Shown: in pieces, positions 33,909-46,900 of the stretch
Numbering within the stretch: the first letter of the stretch is position 1
Layout: each line of letters opens with the position of its first letter
Source: Vermamoeba vermiformis
Lineage: Eukaryota; Tubulinea; Echinamoebida
Assembly: GCA_045837725.1 (NCBI GenBank)
Contig: JBEWZL010000235.1
Span: 372,001 to 436,000 of the forward strand
Direction of reading: 5' to 3'
Length of the DNA: 64,000 nucleotides
Notes under the pieces: model-generated
The model's database searches: none
The model's input: the letters and a program-made list of their open reading frames with translations, nothing else
What the model was told of the DNA's origin: nothing
Translations under genes and position numbers: made by a program

Positions 33909-34053
33909 TGCTGGAACTATTCCGCGCTAATGATTAAACCCTAGTATTGGTCAAGTTTTGGTTCAAACCGCCATGAAGTGCGAATTCGTTTATTCTTATT
34001 GTATGATACATTGGATTTAATAAATAGAGTCAGTTTAAAATCTTCGTAAATGG

Positions 34054-34487
34054 CTAACAGCAGCAGCTCTTCTTTTTCTTTTTCTTCTTGTCAGCTTTCT
34101 TATGAGATCTCAAGGCATTAAGAAACTCTTTGAACCTAATTAGCGAGTATTAGAACGAGATCCAATCGTATCAAAATTATAAACGGGATTTTTCTCATGT
34201 CGGGAATCAATTACTTGCCAGTAAATAGAAACTTACATAATATTGCCATTTCCGTCCCTATCCAAGTCGTCCAAGCTTTCTTCTCCGATCTTGCGGAGAA
34301 CGGGATCATCTAGCTTGTTGATCGCTTTTTTCAGTTCTTTTATCGACACCTGGCCGTTGCCATCCTTATCAACGCTCTGATAGAGCTTTTGCATTTTTGT
34401 CAGCTGCTCATCTGTAATTAACTGCAGTACAAAGTCAGATCGGGGTAAGAGTATTACTGATCTCGCTTTCATTGGACTTACCGACAT
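34054..34487 (-). CDS. Small EF-hand calcium-binding protein with C-terminal CCC
   Basis: Three exons (34487-34482, 34421-34237, 34135-34054) give 90 residues. The first exon encodes only Met-Ser. Two canonical EF-hand loops are seen: DKDGNGQVSIKE and DRDGNGNIMFKE, each with Asp/Asn at positions 1, 3 and 5 and Glu at 12, so both should bind calcium. The protein is a single EF-hand pair, like a half calmodulin. It ends with a polybasic stretch and three cysteines (SHKKADKKKKKKKSCCC), a pattern of lipid-modified membrane targeting; geranylgeranylation or palmitoylation are the candidates. It starts about 390 bases from the divergent RWD/F-box gene, so they may share a promoter region. Confidence 0.85.
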
Positions 34488-34878
34488 CTTTACCAATTAA
34501 CGCTGATTGAATTGTTGTATTCCTTCACAATATTACTTCAATTTAATTCATTTTTATATCGGTTGAAGCGTAATTACTCGGTTTCCCGAGTTTTATTCAA
34601 CGAAAAGCTCACAAATCATGCGGAAGTAAAGATTTGGATCTGCACGTAATGAGCAAACATAGTTGATATCAAGCTTGCGTAAATAAATTGTTTGAGCGCA
34701 CAACAGAGAAAAAGTTCCGAACCACCTGAAATTTCTGTTGATCTCCCCTCGCGAGTAGAGACCAGGAAGTTCGTTCATTCTGAGAAGTAATGACTACTTG
34801 GTAGCAACGCTGAAAACTTTTTTTTTCCATTTTATGAAGCAAGATTAACCAACAGAAGAGATTAGTTTCAACGGCTTG
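34488..34878. promoter_or_regulatory. Divergent intergenic spacer
   Basis: About 390 bases between the start codons of the EF-hand gene (minus) and the second RWD/F-box gene (plus). Both promoters must lie here. No individual element could be recognised. Confidence 0.45.
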
Positions 34879-36951
34879 ATGGCGGATGTGAATACCGAAC
34901 AGCAATACGAAATCGAAGCTTTGCAAGCGATATTTGGTGTGAGTAATTAATTGTTAATTATGACGAGCTGTGCAAGTATTAACGGTGTTTGATCTAGGAT
35001 GAGTTGCAGATCGTGTCAAATAATTTATTTAAATTGGAAATATTTCCACAAGAAGAGAAAAATAAGCAAGTTAGCATAATATTTCAGTTCGAGTAAGTTT
35101 TGACTGCAAATAAAATAATTAATAATTTTTTAACTTTACTCTCGCGAGATCTGTCATTAACGCGTAATATTTAGGCTGCCTAACGATTATCCTAATACAC
35201 CACCAATCATTAAGTTATCTAATTCACGAGGAACTTTATTACGGCCACATTTATCCTCGTTATTAGAATTAGTTCAAAACCAGGTAAACTTAATTTTATT
35301 TAATTATCAACAAATATTAATTCTTTAATAGGCCCAGCGACAAATAGGTCACGCGATGATATTTGAATTAACAGAATTTTTGCGCGAGAAATTAGATCAG
35401 TTTTGCAACGACCTCGCGATGGGGTCATTTTTGAACCTTCAGAACGAAGTCTATTTTCTCATTTTCGGACAAGTGCCACCGCAAATAGTAGCCAGTAAGT
35501 CCTACTATACATTAATAACAATATATATAATATCAATTACTCGGACGTTCGGTAAAAGTTGCTGGATCTGGTCCCATAGCAAATAATGAATTTCAATTAT
35601 TTTAAATATTTCCTAATTTGGTATCGTTTAGCCACTTTGCCGTTAGTTTGCAAGGCGTGGAAGTCTATAGCAAGCGATGAATATTTATGGCAGAGCCTCT
35701 GTTACAATTTGTATCCTTCAACCGAAGCGCCAATCGAAAAATCACAAGAAACTTGGAAGAAAGAGTACTTTTATTTAAGTAAGTCCCAATTAACTATATA
35801 TTAAATAATAAGGCTGGTATTAGTATACTACGGCGGCTTAAATTTACGGAAAAATAGATCTGCGATTTTTTTTATTTCGAATCAAAATACCGCCACAAAT
35901 TCGAAAATCGCGTTGAATATTAAATCGATTATATTAATTACGAATATTAATATTGTACAAATTAGATAAAGAAGTGTACGCTCAGTTTTTGCGGAGAGGA
36001 TTCTCCGTCTTCACGGTGCACCGTAGAGTCGGTACCGCGGATATTTGGAGCGATAAATTGGATTGGAAGAAGAATTTGATTCGCGAAATATCCGAAAAAG
36101 GATTTGAATTGGCACCAGAAAAAGTGTTAGAAGAGTACGATAAGACTCAACGTGGCAAGACAGATCCAAACTTTTTACGATTGTGGGAGGACGATGAAGA
36201 TACAGAAGGTGCTTATGAAGGGTATATTAAAGTGCCTAATGTCGATAAACGTAAGTTATATTCGTAATAACGAGAGGTAAACAAAAAGTATTCATTTTTT
36301 CACGGCCACAATCTAGATTTTTTTTTTCATCATTAAACCACGTGCTAATTTACTGCCATATATAGCTATTGGAATTTACAAAATTTATTCCGCGAAAAGT
36401 CTAGCGCGGTTAGTCCGTCCCCAGTACCACGTGCAAGTACTCGACACTTTCATCAAAGAATGTCCTTATGTTGATGAAGCGTTTGGTGCCGTGGCATTTG
36501 CATTTCCATCGAGAACTAATTGGGAGTTTGGATTTAAGAAAGTAAGTATATTATATATACATATATATCTATTCTTAATCAGCAAAATTAAAAATAAGAT
36601 CCGGATCGCAAGCCCACGATTTCTTCTTATTAACGTAATTTCCTTTTTTAGGCATTAGCTATTTCGTCACGTGGCATTCATATCAGAAAAGAGGGATTGA
36701 GAATGCGTGCGACAAGATTGTTGGATAAGGTCTCGTTTTCAGTGGCACCAGTCTTCGGCGGCAAAAAGTTGATTGGCTTGCAATACTGGATGGAAGAACA
36801 ATTGACTTTATTAGAGCCGTTGAACGAGCAGACGATGGCACGTGGCACTGAGTACGTCAAAAATCTGAAAGAGCAGCTGAAAGGCAAACAATCGACTTTT
36901 ATGTTGACTTTTTGGGTCGTAACGCATTCCGCGGTGACATTTCCCTTGTAA
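34879..36951 (+). CDS. RWD/F-box protein, paralogue 2
   Basis: The start at 34879 gives MADVNTEQQYEIEALQAIFG, the opening helix of an RWD domain. The next exons supply DELQIVSNNLFKLEIF and LPNDYPNTPPIIKL, which contains the YPxxxP hallmark. The domain closes with AQRQIGHAMIFELTEFLREK. An F-box follows (QNEVYFLIFGQVPPQIVATT, LPLVCKAWKSIASDEYLWQSL). Next is GFSVFTVHRRVGTADIWSDK, a block shared with the paralogue at 29023-30645. A C-terminal beta-rich domain follows (IGIYKIYSAKSLARLVRPQY, SRGIHIRKEGLRMRATRLLD) and the protein ends THSAVTFPL. I know of no named family with this order, so the C-terminal domain is unassigned. An SCF-adaptor role is inferred. Confidence 0.83.
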
Positions 36952-37292
36952 AAATTGTAAATACAACTCAAAATTATTTTTTTAATGACTATCATTTCTT
37001 TTTTCGGATCGCGATCTTTTGTGCTAAAAATTGTTTTCTTGTGATACCAATGGGTCGTTGTGCGCAAAAGTTGTTAAGCTAGTAATACTGGTAAGACTAT
37101 AGTAACAAGAGAATCAACTTGAACATTGTTTGACACTCAATCCGATCCAAATGGTACCGAAATATACCTGAGGCCCTAACGGGCTCCGTGGCTTGCTTAA
37201 ACCAGCCCTTATATCGAAACCTTACGCTGAAAATCTTAGAAAGAGCTCCCAAAGCTGTGTTATCGAAAATTTATTTTAGGATGCTTGATCGC
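36952..37292. other. Intergenic region between convergent genes
   Basis: About 340 bases between the stop codons of the RWD/F-box gene (plus) and the small surface protein (minus). It contains only 3' flanks. No gene or repeat was recognised. Confidence 0.5.
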
Positions 37293-37860
37293 CTAAACAG
37301 AAGTGAAACTAGCTCTTCTTCGTTTCCAAATAATTACTATGACAGCAACAGCAATAGCAATAATAACGACGCCAGCGACAATCATTCCAATTTCAGCGCC
37401 AGAGAGACCCTCCGAGATCTCTCCACTCGCGCATCTCGAGGACGACGACCAACCGCTGGAGCATACGTAGCAGAAATCGAATATTTTGCATCGATCTAAG
37501 TTAAGAGGAACGCCAGATGTAACGTTGGCTGCGACGCAAGCACTAAACAACAGATTTAGTTAGATCGGAAGAACAAATAGTGCGATTTTATCTGTAATAA
37601 TATATGCATATTGATTATAAATTTATGGGCGATTTGATCAATGGATTTAACAAGGCCGCGGCAAGATCACCAAATCTGATTTGGCATCTTTACACTTACG
37701 TTACACCGTCGCAAGTCAAATAGGCACAGTTGCAGTTGCCATTATTGAAGCAAGTAGTATTCGATTGACTCCATTGATTGCAAGTGTCTCCGGCAACAGA
37801 GGGCATCCACAAGAAGATGCACGAAAGAACTACAGCTGACACGAAAGAGAAGCTGGTCAT
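37293..37860 (-). CDS. Small single-pass surface protein
   Basis: Two exons (37860-37700, 37542-37293) give 136 residues. A signal peptide opens the protein (MTSFSFVSAVVLSCIFLWMP, cleavage likely after SVAG). The short ectodomain has ten or so cysteines and glycosylation sequons (SQSNTTCFNNGNCNCAYLTC, then CSSGWSSSSRC). A single transmembrane helix (IGMIVAGVVIIAIAVAVIVI) is followed by a brief basic tail (WKRRRASFTSV). It is a type I membrane protein of unknown function. The spacing CFNNGNCNC is EGF- or EB-like but too short for a firm assignment. Confidence 0.8.
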
Positions 37861-38142
37861 TTTTGAAGTTGAGTTGTGGTTGGGGTGTTGATAATCAAAG
37901 AGAAATGAAATGTTTTTATGGCTTAATCACAAAAATTCGGGTTTGTGCACCACACGGTACATCAGGATTGGCTTTGTGAATCTTGCGTCAACAAGAGAAT
38001 CTACGAAAAGTCCCACATTTCTGCTAAGCCCTTTCTTAATTTCGCGATTGAAAGTTTGACAGTAAGCACGTGTTAAAATATAGACGTACTTTTTGGATTT
38101 CGATAAAAATACGACGGATCGGTCGACCAATTTATGTACAAT

Positions 38143-40202
38143 TTATTTAGCCTGAAGCTTATGATAAGCAAAAGCTGCTGCAACTACCATGCCCATTGAA
38201 GCAGTCAGCCAGAACGTAGAGTCGTTGATAATCTTCGCTGCAATAATCTTCCATTGAGCTGGTCTTTTAATCGGTCGACGTGAAGCCTCGCCGTTTGGTT
38301 TAGCGATATGCCCGTTTTGGCCATTAGTCTCGCTCGTATTTTCAGCGGTGAAGCCAAACGGACATTTAGCAGGAGTCTCGTCACCATTTACAGTTGTATT
38401 TTTGGTCTTATCATCGGCTGTAAATCCGAACGGACATTTCGCGTCAGAATTCTCATATTTCTTGTAATAATAAGCGTCATCGTGTTCAAATTGTTGTTTT
38501 TTCTCGCCGTTTGTTGTTGTTGTAACGCCGTCTTTTTCCATTTGTTCCAACAACTCTTTGAACTTTCGCATTCGTGGCACTTTATCAGTTTTAATCAACG
38601 AACACGGCTTTGAGCGTAACGCATCGGCGTTATTTTCTTGCAAATAAAAATTGAAGATTAGTGGTGAAAATTCGGTCAGTAAAAAAAATTCACGTACTCT
38701 CTTCGATTGCGCCCATCCATTTGCCGCATGAATTGAACAGTTTGACCGCTGCCTCAGGGTTCATACCTGCCTCGATGAATACTGTCGCGGGTAATAAGCA
38801 CAACTCTTTTAGTGTTTTGTCAGCAGGCAGGAACTTTCTGTTTTCATGAACCACTACGCGATCAAAAATATCAGATCCAACGCGTCTTTACGCTCAATTT
38901 TTGCAATGAACTTACGTTCTAATAACTCTGCAAAGTCTTCTTCGATAATATCGAGTGCGCTGTCGGCTTCGCGATTTAACATTTCAATGTCAATGCCGTG
39001 TCGGGTCAATATGTAAGCGCACTCGTAGTGATCTTCTTCGAGCGGGAAATTGTAATTAAAGACACGTTGAACTTGCACTTGGACAGCCAAATGTAACGCT
39101 ATATATTACAACAAATTAACATTAATACTATCATTAGGTTAATGTCGGGATCCACCTACCCGAGTCACCAGCCTTATCTTGCAAATTAATTTCTACTTCT
39201 GCGTTATTCAATAAATATGTTACAGGTTTGCTAAGAAATAATAGATTATTACCAAAAAAGGAAATACTATTGAAAGTCAGTCTCTTACACGTGTCCACGA
39301 CAAGCAGCCAGCATCAGCGGCGTGATTTTATGTTCGTCTTTTTTGTCCATTTCAGCGCCCTTGACGAGCAATATTTTCAAACACTCGACTTGATTATGAT
39401 ACGCTGCTATATGTGCTGCTGTGCGTTGTTTTTCATCGGTGACTTCGAGATCTATTTCAGGCAACGAGACGACTTGTGCCGCGTCATCAGAGCTGCAGTA
39501 ATCGCCCGTGACAGCAAAATGAAGTATTGTATAGCCTGAGTATGTGCCTAAATATGGTAATAATGGATTAGAAGCGCTAAAAATAGTTCAGGAACAATTC
39601 AGTAACATTCAATTTCATAATTTTTCGAAAAATAGAGCGATAATATGATAATATTAATTAAGCCTTATCAGATATTAATTTCAACCGATCATTGCTATGT
39701 AAATAAAAATTGTTAAGTTTTTTTTACCTTCTTCAGCTTGGGCATTTGGATCCGCTCCGTGTTGAATAAGTGATTTAATAATTTGAATATTATTTTTCTT
39801 CATTGCCAAGTGAATTGGAAGCAAGCCATCTTCGTCATGACACTCATTGAAATCCGGATGGAACTTGATAACTGTTTCTACAAGCTTCAACTCGTCTGAA
39901 AAAATAGCGAATTAATTTATAAATAAAAAATTGGTATTATTTTGCCAGATCAAGAAGGAATACGATTTTGGAACGCATAAATTATGATTTTTAACGGAAT
40001 AAATTGAAATAATAATCTAATTCAGCTGCTTACTTTCTAATACGGCATAATGGAGTAATGTTCTGTCTTTTACGTCCGTTTCTGAAACTGCCTCTGGATG
40101 GGCACGAAGTAGATGTTTCAGATCTCGTGCCTGATGAGACTCAATAAAGCCTAAAGCTCGCTTAAAATACTCGCTCTCAACTGTCTTTTCGAAATCGGCC
40201 AT
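38143..40202 (-). CDS. Tail-anchored ankyrin-repeat protein with two KCPFGF motifs
   Basis: Reads leftwards from MADFEKTVESEYFKRALGFI at 40202; an in-frame Met at 40256 is an alternative start. Ankyrin repeats follow: DRTLLHYAVLES, DGLLPIHLAMKKNNIQIIKS, YTILHFAVTGDY, QRTAAHIAAYHNQVECLKIL and KITPLMLAACRGH. A helical region (CAYILTRHGIDIEML) and KFLPADKTLKELCLLPATVF come next. The C-terminal part is low-complexity, with AKCPFGFTA twice (bases 38420-38443 and 38350-38370). It ends in one hydrophobic helix (TFWLTASMGMVVAAAFAYH) close to the stop, as in tail-anchored ER or mitochondrial outer-membrane proteins. The Cys-Pro pairs in KCPF context resemble heme-regulatory motifs such as those of heme oxygenase-2. 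Heme binding is inference. Confidence 0.8.
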
Positions 40203-40924
40203 TGGCGTCTTGTTGTGTGCTTGAGAGAAATAATGAAAGAGAAAGAAGTTTTGCAAAGTTACAGCGGTCCTGTTAAGTTACACCTATCACGTGCTATAAA
40301 ATAGAATAGTCCTGGTATAAAAATTCAAAATATTTCATTTGGCGCACCGAAAGTTCCAGCCGAACCAAATCCTGGGATCTAATCCAACAAAAAGTTAGGT
40401 TGTCAGACGTCATTCAGTTACAACCTGCCGGTTCAAAAATGGCATTGGATTATCGCTCTCGATTTGTGCAATTAATTTACAAAAAGTAAAATTCTCGTTG
40501 CGAATTCAATTTCGTACACAGCACGATAAATCGGTTTCAAATAATTCTAATCGAATCATTCCCCATTTAGTGCATATAAATCATTACAATAAGACGTATT
40601 AGATGCGCTGATTACGCGATCCAGTTTGGATTTAGTGTGCGGCGAAATCTCGGTCTCGCTGTAGAAAGTTATTCTTTGTGGCTAGCATAAAGCGGTGAGC
40701 GTTGCGTTACGGTTAATGAAACAATCCAATATTTACGGATCACGCAGCAGATCCCAAATCAAAGTGTCAAAAAATGTCTGCAATCTAATCCTCGGTAAAT
40801 TTGACACTTTCAGAATTTTGCTGCTCTGTAGTACCACAATAGCCGCTTTATTTTGTCCATTATAGTTGTTCTGATCGACAACTATTTGTATTTTAACGAC
40901 GTTGACCGTTATTCAACAAGGACA
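40203..40924. promoter_or_regulatory. Divergent intergenic region of about 720 bases
   Basis: Lies between the ankyrin gene (minus) and the large seven-helix gene (plus), so it must hold both promoters. I see no gene, repeat or recognisable factor site. It has the same AT-rich composition as other spacers. Confidence 0.45.
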
Positions 40925-43900
40925 ATGGACAGATCTGGCAGCTCGGCGCGTAACCATTGGAATTCTATTTGTATATTACTGGCAATACTATTGGCCTCGT
41001 CTATCAATTCAGCTTCATCAATCGCACCGAACGTCACTTCAATCAGTTACGTCTCCAAGCAGGTCGAATTGTTCGATCTGAGTCTGAGCTTGGCCGTAAT
41101 GACTGCTAAATTCGACCAAGATATTTACTATCAATTTGAATGCCCTGGACTGCCTTCAGACACCACGCTAAATCAGACCAAGTACATCCCGTGCTGCACT
41201 GGATCAAACACCACCGGATGTTTCTCCAAAAGCGCCGCTTCTCGGGTCTGTCTGGACGATACTGCTACTATTACGCAAGATAGAATCTACGCAAATGATA
41301 CGGTGATTGAATTTCAGGTAGCAAATCCAGAGTCATGCCATTCAGTACTCATGGGCTTGAACGCTGTCTACGGTAAATATAATAACTATTAGTTTCATAT
41401 CGAATCATATTAGAATTAAATTAATATACGCTACATAAGGGAAATTAATAACTCCGTTTGTACTGCCGTTCGATTAATTTTCTAACGTCCCCTTATCGAC
41501 ATTTCAATAATTACGAAAGCTAATTATTTGATTGTACAATTTAATTATTTTTAATACTAAACTGAATCAATGATTGTGAATAGGGGACATTTGGTTGGCG
41601 GTCTCGGTAAATCCAGCAAACAAAAGCCCACGCGACACGACGCAATATGACTTCCTTATGATCAATACGGGCAATACTGGATTTTTTGCGTGTTGCTCGA
41701 CGATTAGAACAATTAACCCGGCGTGGGACGGTCGAGTTTGGATCACGGCAATTCCAATCGCAGACTCGTACTACGACTTAACCCTTTATAGTAAGTCATG
41801 TTTAGACAAGATATGCTTGATACTATATTGCTACTAACATACGGTCTCATTGTCTCGTGTTCGCTCGCACGAGATCCAAATCTTTCGCTAATTATAGCCG
41901 CACTACTAAATCATTGCTAAAATCTTTAATTACGCTAATTGAATTGTATTATATGGACGATGTAGTATATATTCTAATTATTTATATGCGTATAGCCACG
42001 ACGTTAGTCAATGCTACCGAGTTTTGGTGGACAAGTAAGTGGATCCCATTTTTAGTAATAATTACCGTACTAAACGCACAAAATATCTATTTGTACGGAG
42101 AATCTCGCGTTAATTTTCATGAACAGCTACCGTGGAGATTGACTGCGGAGATTGGGCCTTTACAGCATGTTACTTAGACACGCATACCGGCGGATGCTTT
42201 TTTATGCCGCCGAGCGATGACCCGCTTAGCTATTTATTGCAAATGATTGGGTATGTATTTATAGACTATAATAGTAATTTTCAGCTTTAATCTAAATTTA
42301 CTTATTTGTTTAAAACTATTTTTAGTGGTGTGAAGCCGACCGGCACTATCTCAGCAAAACAAATTTCATTAGGCTTGATGACCAAGCGAATTGCTTTCTC
42401 TAGCGAGTCGGTATGTATAGATCTATTTATCATATTTTAACGCTCATTAATAATTATTGAAAGCAATCGAGTACGTATTTTCCGTTCGAGTTTAGAGTTT
42501 GGTCGGATCCAAGATGTTATTGGAAGTTTCCAAACATAGTCAACAAAGATAGAGAGGTAAACTACCGCATTGAACACTGATGTTGCTTTTTTCGGCTACA
42601 AACGAATCCAAAAAAAAAAGTCTTACTTAAATAATTATTAATTACCTTATTATAGCCAGTAAATCCATTCCAAGGACCTCCAACGCAAACAATTCTTCCT
42701 TGTTCAGTTGCAGGATATCAAGAAACTATTACAAGTACGAATAAGTTCCAATTCTTTTGTTAAATAATTCAAAATTTAGCATAAGATGATTATTACTTAT
42801 TATATTATAATATTTATCCATTTTTAACAATTTTTGAAGCTTATTTCTGCGCGGAAAATTAGATCAAGTTATTTTTTTTGCTTACCCTTTCTCTACAGAC
42901 TTCCAAACTACGCTGAACATTATTTCCAACTCGCGTCCTGATTGGTACGCCCAGATTACGCAGTATTTCTTACGTGTAAGTCATCTACAAAGATAAGCGC
43001 AACTAATTTTTTTTGTCAAAATTGGTATTTTTGTTGCTTCAGTTTTTTGGGGCAAATATTTATTTTCTATTTGAATGACCATGCATGGTGAAGATCAGCA
43101 AAAGACTAGACTAAATATGACAATAATGATACGAGTAGCTAAGAAAATTAATCGCAGGCAATGTCGTACGTTACAAACAACGACTGGGCAGCGTGTAGCG
43201 ACATGATTCATAATGATTTGCTTGGAACTACTTCTGCTAGCTTGACATTCGAGAATACGATCAGTTGTTATTATAACGATTCAACGGGTCAGCCTACTTT
43301 CTTCCAAGATCCCTGCTGTAACCTTAGGTACGCTCAAAAATTGCGTTAGAACGCACCATAATATTTTTTAAAATATTATAAATATTCTAATTAATATTTT
43401 ACGCAGAATGCAAGAGGTTGAGTGCTGCGAGCCTCGAACAGTCAACATTGAAGGCACCTCACTCGTCATTAACAGCGACTCCGTAGCGTCACAATGCGCG
43501 TACCCTCGATGCACTGAACAGACACTAGGCGATTTTGTTATATTGAGTGCGGCCACTCAAGACAGAGCAACTGGCTGCACAGCCAGATCCATCAAAGTAC
43601 GTTCATCCCTCGTACTTACATTTTGTTCAACAATAACTAACAATGCTTTTATAGGGTCTTAGCGAGACCTTCTTGACAGTGTCGCACCTATCGGCGTGTT
43701 TCAACACTTACCTTCAGACCACGTGCTCCACAAAGTACGTGCCTCACCGCAAATGAAATGTTAGCTAATTTTTTTTACAGCGCTGCGTGCCGCACAGCAA
43801 TTGGCGACGATTCTTATTGCCTTCCTGATGGTTATTGTTCAATCACGTGCTCTTCAAATGACGAGTGCCCGACTGGTCAATGTAACTCGTTTAAAGTCGG

Positions 43901-46900
43901 CAACTCCACGGTCCAGAGTTGCGTGTTGATCAATCCTCTCGACGCTAAAAACATCAATTTTACTGTTGCCGCACCAGCTTTTATTAGAGTAAGTCAAAGT
44001 GTCACTTTAAATCCCTTTGCTAATGAAAATTTTAGTGCATCAACAGAGCATCAAACCCGTTCATTTTGTTGTACATTAAAGAACTCCTAGGTCTTGGAGG
44101 TACGTCTATATCAATCTAACATTAACGAATATGATATTCATATGTTTATAGCTGATGCTAGTAACGATGACATTGGCAATGCGTTTTTGGATCAGATGAC
44201 TTCGCCGACGTGTCTTGGCGAGTACCTCTTGTTTGATAACGCAACGTCCATGGCGAATGAAATCAGTTGCAGCACAACTCAAACGTGTAACTGGGCCCCG
44301 TGCAATAGCATGACAAACGGCAATTGCACTGAAGCTCATTGTTTGGATCCGGCGATGGGCAACGACCACTTCTGCGGCGCTTGTCTCTACGACCAGTGCA
44401 TTGAGATATCCTTATATAACTTGCTATATAATCATCATTCCTATACTTATCAATTAATCCTTTTTTCTTTAACCCTTTGTTTACGCCTCAGATTTTGTTG
44501 CGTGTAGATTGACACAGCCCGTCACTCCCACAATCTGCGCTCAATATAATGCCACGTACAATCCGCTCAACACACTCGGCGATCCTCGTTGCATCGTCTC
44601 AGCGAGTACTCAAGCCACGTGCTTCAGAAATGATTTCTGTGAGACCGCTACTGGCAACTGTACCGCCAAGTGTTACGTCCCATCACTCGCCCAGGCTCAA
44701 TGCTCGGGCACTTGGAATGGCAGAAGCATAAATTGGTACGTCCGAGTTTAGCTGCTTAAAACGGTGGACTCTAACAAATGATATTGAAAGGTTGTCTTGG
44801 ACAAGAGATTCAACCAATTACGGTCTTTGTGTCGTCACTTCCACCGGTCTCGATGATTGCTTGGGAGTTTCACCTTTGGCTCAATACTGGTACGTATATG
44901 AAAAGGAGGATTGGATCCGCCAAGTTCTGACGCATTTTGAAATTTAGGCCTGGTGCCACGTGGACAGACACTACTGCTAGTATCGTCAACTCAGAGTTTT
45001 TATGTCCTTTAGTTGGCATTTGCAACCCCGATTTAAAAAATCTGAAGAACATCACCATGGATCAGGTCATGAGCCAGGTACTTTATTGACGCATAGCACG
45101 TCCAGAGCATATGTACTAACGAGTCTTTACTAGTCTTCTTGTGTTGCCGGTGCCAAGTGCGTCGGCTGTGACACGTGCACGACAGAGCCTGAGTGCACTA
45201 GTGCTGGCACATGTAACGACTTTGACGACCTGGGCTGCGTGTCTCCGTTCATCGACAGCATTGAGTACCCAATTCCTTGTTTGAAAAACACCACTTGGAC
45301 TCCCGTTGGTTGTCTTATTCGTGAAATCACTGCTCAGGTGGATTGTATTGCTCCAAAGTACGTACTTCAAAATGTTTGATCTGAAAGTTGGATCTGGTGC
45401 TAATATTTCTTTTTTTCAGCAAATGGATCACTCACGCAACTACTAAAGAAGAGTGCGATGCTAAGGGCATTATGTGCTTGCAACCAGTCTCGCAAACAGC
45501 TACTGGCTTCGTGCCTCAAAACACTGGTGCCTTGCCTAAAGGCTGGAGTTGGAAGAATGAAACTCAATGTGCCGAGTGCGGAGGCGTCAGAAAATCTTAT
45601 TACACGTGGACTCCCGTAAGTACTAACGTTGTGTTCGATAGCTTAATGACACATTGTAGGCTGAATGGGTGAAGAACACGTGGTACGGATTTGAATGGCG
45701 ACAACGCAGCTTCAGTGCCATCAATCGCTGGATACCCACGCCCAATGTCAACGAGTTCACTGACTTGGTTATTCGTGCCATTGCTCGTCGTTACTCGGAT
45801 ATTATTGAAGCTGAACTGTTGTGCCGATTTGGTCAGTTACAAGACACTGTCGCCTCGCTCGTTGACAGCTGCGCACCTGACCGTGATGAAAATGTCACTT
45901 TCTCGGCTGAAACTGTCTCCAAGTCAGTCGTTGGTGTGCCACAAGTCTGCACTTTGATTGCTTCACGCACGGAACAGACGGGCATGGGTTACTTAGACTC
46001 GGCGTCCAACACCCTTGTGAAAGATGCTGATTGCACTGATGTTCGAATGGCTGTCATTCCTCTGTCACAGTTCGAACAGCGCGGTCAATTGACACTCGGT
46101 GGCGTGTCACTGTCAGCCACACAATCGAGTCAAAGCAATCAAATCAAGTTCATCAAACACAACGGCGTGGTTGTCGGTGAAATTATCGGCGATGGTCTGA
46201 GCTTTGAAAGCACTCAGTCGGTTGAACGTGGTGTGCGTGCCTGTCTCTACATGCCCTCAGTAAGTCTTTGCAAAAATTTTCTTCTTAAAGTCTTCCCTAA
46301 TATGTTTTTAGACCTATTCTACCGATGTTCCCGTGGGTATTTTCGGTGTCGCCATGCCAAATGACGATTACACGGAGTTCATTCCTATCGAGCAAAGTCT
46401 TTCAGCCAACACCACGTACGTTCTCTTACCAATTTCCTTTTAAGGAAAGTACTAACAACGAGTTCTACTGTTCAGTGAATACTGCGTGGACTTGACAACG
46501 AGCGTTGCTTTGTTCCCAGTGGCCCTTCAAACTGATTGGCAGAACGCGTCGTTCATCACCACGTTCTTCGCGTACGAGATCTTTTTGATCTACTTTGGTG
46601 TGTTGGCGTACACAGTCGTCTTGTCCTTCACCCTGTACCAGTTCGCCATTCACATCAAGTTGAACGAGTCTGGCAAGAAGTTCTGGAACTTGTCTAAGAT
46701 TGCCTTGTTTATTTTGATCATTTTCTTGCTCAGTAAGTCATTCCATGGTCTCATATACCTCCATACTAATTCTATTTTACACAGATCGTATTTTGTATTT
46801 GATTCTGTTCTCTACCGGTCAGTTGGAAAAAGTCAGACCAATCGACGTTATTTTCAGTGAATTGCCGGCTTTGCTCTTCTTTAATATTTACTGCATCATT

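Noticed and set aside
36678-37067. 129-codon minus-strand frame
   Set aside because: Antisense to the last exon of the second RWD/F-box gene, which has clear paralogue support.
37927-38130. 67-codon minus-strand frame
   Set aside because: No signal, domain or splice support; probably 3' flank of the ankyrin gene and 5' flank of the surface protein.
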